A stretch of 64,000 bases of DNA, from the NCBI GenBank assembly GCA_934045075.1, contig OW203732.1, positions 10,158,701-10,222,700 of the forward strand, given 5' to 3'. Positions within the stretch are counted from its first letter, which is position 1. Every line of letters begins with the position of its first letter. Of this stretch, positions 10,992 to 20,995 are shown one piece after another. Below the pieces are notes generated by a model. It saw nothing but the letters and a program-made list of their open reading frames with translations. It searched no databases and was not told the DNA's origin. Made by a program: the position numbers and the translations under genes. The DNA is from Yponomeuta sedellus (Eukaryota; Arthropoda; Insecta; Lepidoptera; Yponomeutidae).

Positions 10992-13221
10992 TCCACTGGT
11001 GTAAATACTCATACGGTTAGGTATACGTCCATTTATTATTTTAGACACAACAGTACTCCAATGAAGAGGCAATAAAAAGGCACAAAACAATCGCTTTTAT
11101 TCTTCGTTATTACAGTTCAGGTGCGCTCGAATGAAATATTGGCAAATCGCATCGGTTATGTGGTCCGTGGCTAGCGTTCACTAGCGTTCAATAAAACGTT
11201 GTATTATGCTATACGTAGCCATATACACATGCGAGGAAAAAGGCTGACACCTGTGCGCGGAACTTAATCAAACCCTTATTGCCAAAGTATATAAATACCA
11301 AAATACAATAAGGGCGCGGGCTGCCAGCCGAAAGTGACTAAACAAAAGTAACTTCATTATTCACCGTCAAATAAGCTCTATTGTTCGCAGTGTATTAATT
11401 GTATCCTAGAAGAGGAAGTCGGGTGTTTTCGGTGACTATTAGAGGCTGTCGGTCCGGCAAATCAGTCCACTCATTTTACAATAGACTACAAAGGCTAGGC
11501 TCAGTCCTACGCTTTGTCCGGACCTGTACCAACACTCAGATTGTCATTAATTCCATCCCATTCGCCTCTCTCTTCGTTAAAAGTAAACGCTTCCTCTTCC
11601 TCTTGTAGTAGTTAAAATTTTTACATTTTATGGAAATTTCCCCAATTGGCCAGCCGCTAGCCGTTTCTTCTACGAGTAGTACCTATCCAACATTATTAAC
11701 ATTTTCCAATAAGCAAAAGTATAATATTACTCATTTTATCTTTGGTACGATTTTGATTTTGCACTTCAAGTGTTTTTTGTATGATGTAATGGCTTGTAAC
11801 ATGTTTCTTGTGCAAAAAACACGAAACATGTTACAAGCCATTACATAAAAAATAACATGTGCAAAGGTGAACTTATCTCTGAAAGAGATTTCTTCCAGCA
11901 AACCCTAGAGAGTCGGAGGCAGAAAACAATGGGTCTACGTGTACAAAATGAACTACAAAAATCCTAAATAACCTATTAGGAAAAATCAAGTAACTGCCTA
12001 AAAAAAGATAAATATATAGCAAAGTTATAACGGAGATAGACAATGCTCTTTCAACCGCTTCTTAATCGTACCACCAGTGGGACTAGCGCATATTTTCTGG
12101 TCTGATTTATCGATACCAATTTTAAAATTTTTTTTAATTAATATCCAACCAAAGCAAGCTTGATCTTGGACCCAGCTGGGCATAGGCTATGATTTCATGT
12201 CACATTTACAGTTAGAATAATAAAGTTTATTTTTAAAATTACAGTAATCGGGTTGACTCGTTCAAAAGAATGTTTTAATTATAAAATTCAATCTCTGTGA
12301 CTTTGATATTGAAATAGACAGTAGTATTGGAATTTATTGATATTGTTTTCCTGTCTGCTGCCGTTTCCTTGTTCGACTTACTTGATTTTCCAGTTGGCTT
12401 ACCCCCATCAGGGCGCTTCCGAAAGATTTTAAAGAAGTGTTTGTTCTATTTACAAGGGCTGTACGCTGACGAGAAATTTTTCTTTGCGTGTTTAACGACC
12501 TAGACGGAGAAAATTCGGAGAGAAAATTTTCACATTCCTCTTAAGTGGATACATTTGTGAGAAAAACGAGAGGTACAGATAGGCGCATAATATTTCTGCG
12601 CAAATGTGAAAACAATGTATTTGCTTCGCAAAACAAAACTTCTTTTAATTTTAAACATGTAAATGTGTCCGCGGTTTCCGCCTGCACAGCCTTTGATAAC
12701 GGACTGGCTCAGTGTTCACAAACTCCAGCTCAAATGCAAAAAAGAACATTTGAATCCGAAATTGTTTCTTTCTTTTGTTGTATTCATCCACAAGATAAAT
12801 CCTACAGGCTTTGGTTAGCATGTCCATGATCCGCCGGAGCCAATACTATCACAAATGAATAGGACATTTTCCGAATTTAAATTTTCTGCGGATCACTCCG
12901 GGAAAAGTACTCGCTACTTTCGATAAAAAAGGCAGAAATGTAGACACGTAGTAGAGAAAAAGTCCCAAAGTAGACAAGTCTGCGGCTGACTCATTGTTGA
13001 TGGTGTTGTAGTTACTTTTTTATGCAAGCTGCTCTCAAAAGTACATCAAAAATATAGTAGCCCAAGGTCTATCGAAATCACATTGTGTTGCAATTTTTCT
13101 GTACCCTATAATCCTCGATGTAAACAAGATATTGATAAAATTCAAATTAAATTGTAATTGGAGCTATAATTTATGATTATGATTTTGTCTTGTATTAAAC
13201 CAGACATTGACCTTTGCATCT
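10992..13221. other. No gene recognised; holds a 23-bp hairpin
   Basis: AT-rich. The longest ORF (12545-12829, plus strand, 94 codons) has no motif I recognise. The hairpin at 11785-11845 is listed separately. Confidence 0.4.
11785..11845. repeat. 23-bp perfect inverted repeat, 15-nt loop
   Basis: Arms 11785-11807 and 11823-11845 are exact reverse complements (left arm starts tgtaatggcttgtaac). The 61-nt fold is in the size range of a microRNA precursor. A perfect stem can also be a recent foldback duplication, so no RNA gene is called. Confidence 0.95.
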
Positions 13222-13440
13222 ACGTAATGAGATGATTTATACAGCGTCTAGTGGCATATTCACTCACACTAGATGGGTGAAGAGACCATCGGATGCTGTA
13301 GGCTTGCCCAGCACCTATACCATCCTGACAACTTAGTCAAAATAGCCCACAGGAAAGACTAGCCAATACGTATACGAAAGACCAATCCGCGGTTTTACTC
13401 ACGATGATTTCCTTCACCGTAAACCAGAGTGCGTAGGTAA
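13222..13440 (-). mobile_element. tRNA-headed SINE family D, 5'-truncated copy
   Basis: The reverse complement matches the 3' two-thirds of the full copy at 37751-38158: 'gactagtctttcctgtgg', 'ggtataggtgctgggcaagc' and 'catctcattacgtagatg' type blocks in the same order, with moderate divergence. Confidence 0.7.
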
Positions 13441-13609
13441 AAAAATATACAATTTGTTTGAGGGCTTGCTAAACATGGTTATGCCAACGCTGGCATGTTC
13501 AAAGTGACTTCCGTTTAAACTGCTGTACAGGATTAGTTTTGTAAGTGGCTGCCTGAACAGTCGAGTAAATACGCTAAATACAACTTAGCATGCAGATGAG
13601 GCGATGAGC

Positions 13610-13790
13610 GATTTTTTCCCTGCCTCGTTGGCTTAGAGGTAAACACGCTTGAGTACCAAGATCAAGTTTGATTCCTATTGGAGGACGCCGTACTTGATTT
13701 GTTCAAATGGCCTCAGTCAGTTCATTGCATAGAGTATCCTAGTTTGAGACGTGATTATTTTGTGTGGAAATTATTTTATTTATTTATAAC
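13610..13790 (+). mobile_element. tRNA-derived SINE (family B), diverged plus-strand copy
   Basis: A tRNA-like head (gttggcttagaggtaaacac ... caagtttgattcc) is followed by 'ttgttcaaatggcctcagtc' and 'agagtatcctagtttga', the family B body order. Strongly diverged. Confidence 0.55.
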
Positions 13791-15969
13791 GCAGATCATA
13801 ATTGTCTCTAATTCTGTTACTATTAAAACTAATAAGTAAAATTTGTCGACATCCATTGTTAAGCTAGTGAAAAATTGTACTAAGATATTTAGCCTTAGAT
13901 AATCTGTCCATGTTAAAATAGTTGTTATTTCATACAATGATCTATGAGATGTTAAGCTATGTTAAACTGATTGACTAACAAGTGAAGTTAACAAAGGCAT
14001 GTTAAGAAGATGTTTCGTTTGTTGAACATACAAAAGTAATGTTCGTGTTAAACAAATATTATCGTGAAAGTAGAAGCTCGCGGCACGTTATCTCCCAACA
14101 CAGCTTCTAATTGTTTTTCACACAGGTTGGACTGGCAGAAGTAGACACTTAAAATTCCCTTTTTGTCTCAAAATTATGTGGATTTATCTAATTATCCCGG
14201 CGTCGGATTACTGTTACATTCCATGGAGTCTAAATATTACCTCGGGAGCAAATGTTTGCTATTTCGGGACGTCTAATGAAAATTACATTTGTGCGGTACA
14301 TTGTTGCGGTCAGGAAATTGAAAGAGCGCCCGGAAAACTTGATTTACAGCGAATGCCCGCGAAAAGGGATGGTTTATTATGAAAATTATCTTTACGGACC
14401 CAAGGGTTGGCCATAGTTCCCTGTCCTATCAGTTATCGTATTTCACGTTTGAAATATCGTGGTATCGTTCAAATGTTCCATGCTCACTCATTAGCATTGT
14501 CCCTGATAACCGACGGACAATTGAAATCCTACCCTGAATTGCCACTTGGAAACTTGCGAGCGAGATAGAGTGAGTGGTTACCGAGTGTTTGACTTTTGAA
14601 CTTTATCTATTCTTGGAGGACGATTGTAGAAGGTTGGCAAGTCAATCGCTCAATGTTATTGATTTCTCACTTCAAACCATTGTCGGCCAAACTTTCTGCA
14701 AAGATATTTTAATTTCACCAATTCATTATTTTTTCAGCACTATGTGAGATAAAGCCAGACCACATTAGTAATTCCTACGGGTAGACTATACTTTCCATTG
14801 AAATTTAAGTGCAAACGTGAGCTGTGAAAGTATATTTTATGAAGACATTTCGGTCGCCCGGGGCTTAATTTAGTATCCCAGCTCTACGTTTTATTCTAAG
14901 TATATCAGTGTGCGCTCACTAATTGGAATCGCTACAACTTGCTTTAAGTGTAATTGGGAAGTAGAGGCGAGGCAGTTCGCTAAATTAACGCTCGAGGAAA
15001 ATAGTTTGCGATCGTGAAATTATGTTTAACCGCTCGCCCCGTGATCGCTTTGTGTAGTCGCTGTGAACTTGCAACTTCTTTACTTAGTTAAAAAATTATT
15101 CACGTCGCCATAAACTTTCCTTTTATCAATTGCGTAGCGTAGCACTCGTAGAACTCGTAGCACGTCCCGCTCGTAGCTTGTTCGTGCGTAGCGCGTGGCA
15201 CCACACCCGACGCTACGAATCATCTGGGTTAGTTGTCTGACTCCGGTGGTTTTAGCAACCTTTCGCAAAACTTTTGCTTTAACAGATTTAAAAGTTGGGC
15301 GAATGTTTTACCTTTGAACTGTTTTATCAGACTAAAACAGGCGTTATAATGAATGGTATTATAATAATTCATTTCCGCGGCATCCTCAGCGTGTAGCTGA
15401 CGGTGTTTATAGTGGCTTCAGGCCATGGGGCTGTACAAGCGCCATTATCTCCGCGCCGGGCACACTGAGTACTTAATGCAGGATAATGGACCCGCTCACT
15501 ATTAATTTTCCTGTTTTTGTTTCGTCCGGAGTATCTCCGGTGTCCGTTTATCGTGGTGTGGGCGTGCGACAGCAATATTTGTTGCTTTATGGATCGAGAA
15601 CAATAGATGGCACGCGCCGCATACACACATTATGTTACTGCCTCGCGAGTTTCGCTTTGACGTTGCGTAATTCATTCCAACTAGGTATATTGCTATGTGG
15701 ATTAATATGATTATTCTACTGAGTAGACCTGCCAGCAGACCTTACAGTCTAAGCAGCTCTAGACTGCAGCTAGATAATTATTCAGGCTAACATGACTTAG
15801 TAATTTGTAATAGGATCATTTTGTTGGATGGCTTAGAAACGTTAATATGTCTTTCTAGTAGATTATATTGAATAAACTGAATGAGAGCACACCACAAAAA
15901 CACACATTATACACAGTGGTCCACTGTTTTTTATCTCAGTGGAATAAAAATTTCAATATAATAATCAAT
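13791..15969. other. No gene recognised; GC-richer blocks and a CGTAG-rich cluster
   Basis: Short motif-free ORFs only. A cluster of cgtag/ctacg words lies at about 15125-15225. The block at 14890-15060 is richer in GC and homeobox-like taattgg words, which may be regulatory; that is speculation. Confidence 0.35.
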
Positions 15970-16624
15970 CAATCAGCTCGTACGTTGTCCATTGCTGGTT
16001 CAGCGTGGTTCAGCGCTGGATCGTCGGTTCAGCGTGTCGTGGCCGTCCTAAGCTGCGTTTGCCAGTTCGCAGTCTCTACTCGAGATCTTTGAACCCTATC
16101 AGCCATTGGTTCTTTCAAGCACATAACCAGCCCACTGCTCCTTTAGCTTGGTAATTTTGGACGGAGTCATTTTTAAACTCTCCGTTTCTTAGCACGCTGA
16201 ACGACTTTGAATCAGTGGACTAGTCCTCCCGTCACTGTCCACGTTTCAGCTTTGTAAGTGGCAATGGTTAAAAAGTCAGTCTTGTCTTAGGCAGGAATAA
16301 AAAGTCTGAGTAATGAAAGCGAAAAAACCTGTTTTCTAAGCTTTCCGAACGCAGCCCAATCCACTTGGGCCACCACCCATCCTTCTTGGGACCTCTTTCT
16401 TGAAGTTACCCCAGTCGAGCTGGATAGCCTACCCCGAGTAGACATACTCATCGAGTGACGCCACACCGACTCCAGTATTACAATTGGATAAGACTAAGGT
16501 CATGTCCTTGAACATGACCTTAGTCTTGTCCAAGTTTATGCTGAGACCGGAGTCGCGGAGCATCCCACTGTGTTTGTGAATTGATTCTGCCATTATAACT
16601 ATATCGTTGGAGGCGTAAAGCGCA
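15970..16624 (-). pseudogene. Decayed RTE-like LINE, RT to C-terminal region
   Basis: The minus strand preserves, in shifting frames with stops, YASNDIVIMAES (a damaged YADDI catalytic box, about 16585-16620), GLSINLDKTKVMF (about 16500-16560), DEYVYSG and NFKKEV (about 16390-16455), and RLRTGKRSLGRPRH (about 16030-16075). This is the order in insect endonuclease/reverse-transcriptase LINEs (YADDIV, K-T-K-xM, YLG, GKRSxGRPxxRWxDD). Frameshifts, an in-frame stop and an internal inverted duplication (16486-16531) show it is dead. Confidence 0.75.
16486..16531. repeat. 20-bp inverted duplication inside the LINE remnant
   Basis: Arms 16486-16505 and 16512-16531 differ at one position, with a 6-nt loop. 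The 16512-16531 arm carries the ORF2 DKTKVM codons (minus strand); the other arm is an inverted copy of them. Confidence 0.95.
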
Positions 16625-17092
16625 GTTAATTAATTAGACTATTAGACTAAAATTTAGCACTACGGTAATAGTATTCTGTAAATGTCTTGAATAAATACTA
16701 AAAAAAAATTAGCAAATAATTTTAATAACAAAATAACCTAATCTTGCAATGTTTGTACTAAGTATAAAGTTATTTAATTAACCACTGTCCATCTTTATAT
16801 AAATATCAAGTATGAATATCGTGAGCAGCAAACAGTTTCAAATCGTTTGTTTGGAGCGATTAGATTGCTAGGCGAGCGTTAGGGTTGAAGGAGATATATC
16901 GGCGAGCGCACTGAGCTGGGCGCCGCGCGATGGGCCAACAAATTATTGTCGTCCAGGGAGCACGAAATATCGGCTCGCATCGCGTGCGCGTCCGCGACCT
17001 GCCCTGAAATATATCTGCACTCCTTATCCCATATCCGCGTCAGTACACACGCCCTCATTACAGTCGCAAACAATATAACAACCTTCATTAGA
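16625..17092. other. No feature recognised
   Basis: AT-rich to about 16850, then GC-richer at 16860-17040. No ORF with a recognisable motif. Confidence 0.4.
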
Positions 17093-17215
17093 TTTTTTTA
17101 TGTAGGCTATATTCGTCCTACAGCAGGACACAGGCCTTCTCTCAGATAGAGATTATGAGTTTGAATACCGTGCTTGCCCACCGCGAATTGGCAATTCGAA
17201 AACCATTTCGAGCTT
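17093..17215 (-). repeat. Dispersed repeat family I fragment
   Basis: Carries 'cctacagcaggacacaggc', 'ttctctcaga' and 'gcccaccgcgaattggcaa' in the same order as 5270-5510. Confidence 0.55.
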
Positions 17216-17744
17216 AGCATCCAAACTACAGTATTTTTAATGTAAGAGATTTTTATCATAAAAGATGAGCCTTATTTTAAGTATATAATAATATTTAAAT
17301 GCCCTTCATATGACCTCTAATGACCTCTATGATGACGTCAAATGTTAAATCGTTTGTGGTAGTAGTTAATCTGTGGAAAAACTACCAATGGCCTGTCAAC
17401 TTCATCTGTCAAACATCTGTCTTTTTACACTAAACCACAGACAAATCCATTCGCGAACTCTACCTACACACATAGTATGTAACATATTACGCCACGCCGA
17501 ATAATATTCATTTTAATTAAGTAAATAACAATGATAAACTCGATTAATCACGAAAAAAATGAAATTAGTTACTTAAAATTACGTCTACTATCAGAATATA
17601 AAATAAAATCCGATCATAAAAAATTTTGCATCCCTAATTTCAAGCGGTGAGTTATGTGTACAACCCCGATGCTCAAAAGACTCAGAAGTCAGTAATGACG
17701 AACAAATAAAAGAATTCTTTCGTTACAACACAATAATTTATATT
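17216..17744. other. No feature recognised
   Basis: AT-rich sequence without ORFs or clear repeats. Confidence 0.4.
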
Positions 17745-17925
17745 ATGCTATCCCTGAGCTGTACAATCGAAACCTGATAAAGACATAAAAAACACGTAAA
17801 CACACTAAAATTGAGGTCATTTGTACAAATAAATTACGGCAGGCTTCAGTGAAAATCGAACCCACGACTTCTGTTGTGGATGCCACGCATGTTAACCGCT
17901 AGACTGACTAAACAGTCATTGAAAA
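17745..17925 (-). mobile_element. tRNA-derived SINE (family B), minus orientation
   Basis: Shows the 'tgaggtcatttgtacaaat' body block and a tRNA-like head on the minus strand: B-box-like 'gggttcgattttcactg' and an A-box-like part near 'ctagcggttaacat' (about 17890-17905). Confidence 0.65.
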
Positions 17926-18867
17926 AGGTGATTAGTATGATGCCATCTTATAAAAAAGGTCGAGCGTTGTCCCAGTTCAATTAGCGTCGGAGTCCGTCAA
18001 AGGGAATATTGGGAAGGCTGGCATTGTCACAGACGCGGTATATCACCGGCGTACGGAAATTCAAAGGATGGCAGGAAGTACTTGATTTATGAGAGAGCGG
18101 GGTCGCGTACGCGCGTATTAAAAATTTCATAAAAATATTCTTTATGAATTGCGTGCATTGTGCGGGGCCAATTTGTGAATTAATTTCGCCGCAAGCGGCG
18201 TTCGTGTCGGCGAAAACTCACGCTCCAAAGTTTTGATTCCCTACTATAGTTTCTATTTAAAGATAACAGTAAGGTGGGCACGTAAAAGACGTCTATTATG
18301 CGGTTATTACCTACTGCGCTTGATACGGCGCGGCGGCGCGATAGAGCATAGCACATCCTTAGTTTTATAAGTAAGTGGTGTACCACTTTCTTATAAAACT
18401 GATATTAGGTATTTGTCTCCAAATTTACTATGTTTAACACCGCTTTTTCTATAGAAGTAGCTTCTTTGTTTTTAATACCATTTCTTTACTTATATATTGT
18501 CTTTGGTAACATTCAAAATTCATGTCAAATATGAAAGGTTTATCATGCGAACGTTTTTTTTGGGCTGTTTAATCGAGTTCCAACAACCCACTCATGTAAT
18601 CATAATAACAGAAATCCGTTAACTGTATTATCAATTTACCCAAAAATATCGTACGATGAGCGTAACGTTTTAATACCATTTAAAATAAACATGGACTTGA
18701 GGTCACAATCGGACGGGTAGACAAACCTATAACCGTCAGTGCGCTGGTGATTCTTTTGAATCCAAAGTTAAAGTAGCATCCCTTTTACCACATCATGCTT
18801 TAAGTACCTACATCATTTACATGTACTAAGACAGTGAAAGCTTTAGGACGAGAATAACCAGTTAAAG
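17926..18867. other. No gene recognised; contains a near-perfect hairpin
   Basis: No coding signal. GC-richer at 17960-18120 and 18180-18230. The hairpin at 18361-18400 is listed separately. Confidence 0.4.
18361..18400. repeat. 19-bp near-perfect hairpin with 2-nt spacer
   Basis: Arms 18361-18379 (agttttataagtaagtggt) and 18382-18400 are reverse complements with one mismatch. Confidence 0.95.
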
Positions 18868-19075
18868 TGAATAGTAGACTTCTGGGCAGGCGGCAGAACG
18901 ATCTGTGGTTTAAGACGGTCACAGAATAGTGACCGAGGTTGGGTAAACGTTCAGTAGGCAGACCAGGGCCCTTAATGGATCGACGACATTACTAAAGCAA
19001 TGGACGAGATTGGTAGTAGTCTGAGGGAGTAAAAGGAAAGAGGCCTATGCGCAGCAGGCTTTATAAATATATAAA
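18868..19075 (+). pseudogene. RTE-like LINE C-terminal tail remnant
   Basis: Translation in mixed frames gives GRRQNDLWFK, VGRPGP followed by a degraded RWxDD (DRRHY), then SNGRDW and a KEAYAQQA-like end near 19045. The order matches the C-terminal tail of RTE-type ORF2. Frameshifts and stops abound. Confidence 0.55.
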
Positions 19076-19595
19076 ATATACAGTAAAGAGTTTAAGTGTT
19101 CCCTTGCCTACCATCACTAAGTTCCAATTTCAAAATCACAAGCTTAGTCTTTACAGAGCATAGTTTTCGAGCAAGTACCCAGTGGGTACATTTAAGGATT
19201 GGGTGAAACTTTATATTCTGTAACGCTTTACCGCACGGCCAGTTAAAGAAGCGGGCGCGGGCGGAGGGCGGATGGCGGTCTGCATGCGTAGTTCGTGAAT
19301 AATTTACAAGGGATGCGGACAGGGCGCGGCTCAGTTCAACCAGGATTTAATGGCGACTCGCTGCCCGCCGGAGATACTCCCCGAGGATAAACTACGCTAT
19401 GATTCACTCGCTTTACATATTTTAATCGTCATCACTTAGCTGGCCGACGTTTTGTGTTGAGGACCGTGTATGTTGTTATATCTAACTAACCTAAATCTCG
19501 TGTGTTGCCATTTTTTATTTTATTAAGATGTGCATAATAACGAACGACAACGATCAACAGTCTTGTAATTTATGTAATATTCATACAAAAACTTA
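19076..19595. other. No gene recognised; GC-rich island
   Basis: A pronounced GC-rich stretch at about 19235-19390 sits in AT-rich DNA, without a supported ORF. Confidence 0.4.
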
Positions 19596-19800
19596 CGATT
19601 ATAACCTGGAGTGGTAGACAGAGACCAGGGTTTACCACGTGCCAAGATTCTGACCGACCGACCGACTCGACCTCATCAACTTTCCTTAAGTGCGTGCATG
19701 CGACGATTTCGTGCGACGATTTCGTCGCATGCACGCACGCCGGTCTTGGGTACTCTGTATCTTGCCCTTTGCTAACACATCCCCTATTTGGTCGAAGTAC
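19596..19800 (-). repeat. Dispersed repeat family H, longer copy
   Basis: Contains the 'ggtagacagagaccaggg' block, 'gccaagattctgacc', 'ctcatcaactttcctt', 'gcatgcacgcacgccggt' and 'gccctttgctaac' in order, matching the two pieces at 3464-3957. An inverted duplication (19690-19738) has been created inside it. Confidence 0.5.
19690..19738. repeat. 17-bp perfect inverted duplication inside family H
   Basis: Arms 19690-19706 (gtgcgtgcatgcgacga) and 19722-19738 are exact reverse complements with a 15-nt loop. The loop carries part of a direct repeat of gcgacgatttcgt. Confidence 0.95.
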
Positions 19801-20874
19801 GAGTATGTCCGCTTTTTATGTGGGACGTAATACAATGCTATGGTTGAATGAAGTAACTTTACTGAAGGCGGTTTATTTGGAGTTCGATTTTTTTATGCCA
19901 GAAAACTTTTATAAACCTGAGTAACTAGTTAGTGAGTGGTTCCAGGCAAAAGTAACAAAGAAGTTCGCATGGATATTACAGTGTTGTTATACTTCGCTCT
20001 TCACAACTTTACTTATTGCTAGGTAACGACTTTAGCTTTAAAATAAAATGCCGAAGAACTCAAAATGTAAAGTGCTGTGGAAGACAAGGAGTTTTAAAAA
20101 CGCTCATTGAGTTACTTCGACAGACGATTTTATTTAATAGGATCGGCCTTAGTTCTTAGTTACTATGAGTATTCTTGCTCTGCCATTAACTATTATTTTT
20201 CGAAAGCCTGGAGTTGTTGATATTGAGCTAAGAGCGTTTTTTTAAAGTGTGTATCAGTGATTTAACTATAATATCGCCATAAAGATCATTACGTATTTGT
20301 GATAAGTAACCTTTTTACCTCATAAATTTTACTCGCTGAAACGTAACTTTGGAATAGTACTCGAACCAAGCTCCCACCAAAAGTGTCTACTGACTCGAAT
20401 GTACTGACGGTTATTTCCATAAACCGCCATGTACAATCTAGTCGCGGCGTGGATAAATTATGCAAAATTGTTTTCACGCAAGTCGTGTTGTCGCGTTTAG
20501 ACGGTTTTAGAGCAAGTCGTTGTCAAGGCGCTAATGAATATTCAATTTAAGGACTCGACACGGTGGACGTCGTCCGACAGAGCGTAGTGTGAATGCGCTC
20601 TAATCTCAGGTAATTGTATACAAGACGGCTTTTTTGATGTTCGTTCGTGACTTTGTATGTTAGATTAAGTGCACTGCACACCATTATTAGTATGTATGTA
20701 GATTACAGTAAATATATATTTGAGTATAATTTTATATTTTTCGTACTACTTTATATTCGTCTGTGTTTTTAAACTATATTTGTATTATTTAGTTATCTAG
20801 TTTATGTAATAAATAAATCACTCCTATATTATATTGTTTACTGGCACTACCCCTTCCTTTGTCCGCATCATCGT
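19801..20874. other. No feature recognised
   Basis: AT-rich, no recognisable coding sequence or repeat. Confidence 0.4.
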
Positions 20875-20995
20875 GGGTTAGCTGGAAGAAAATACTATCT
20901 AGTATTAATCTCGCTTTTAAACAAATTATGTTTTATTGCAATAAAGAATTTTCATTCATTCACACACGGATGTAATTTAATTTACATCCGTGCAT
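20875..20995 (+). repeat. Dispersed repeat family F (LINE 3' UTR-like) followed by a small hairpin
   Basis: Shows 'gttagctggaaga', a 'ctcgcttttaaacaa' part and an AATAAA near 20941, then cattcattca and an 11-bp hairpin (20965-20975 / 20982-20992, cacggatgtaa). Related copies lie at 39395, 41680, 61870 and 63845. Confidence 0.45.
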
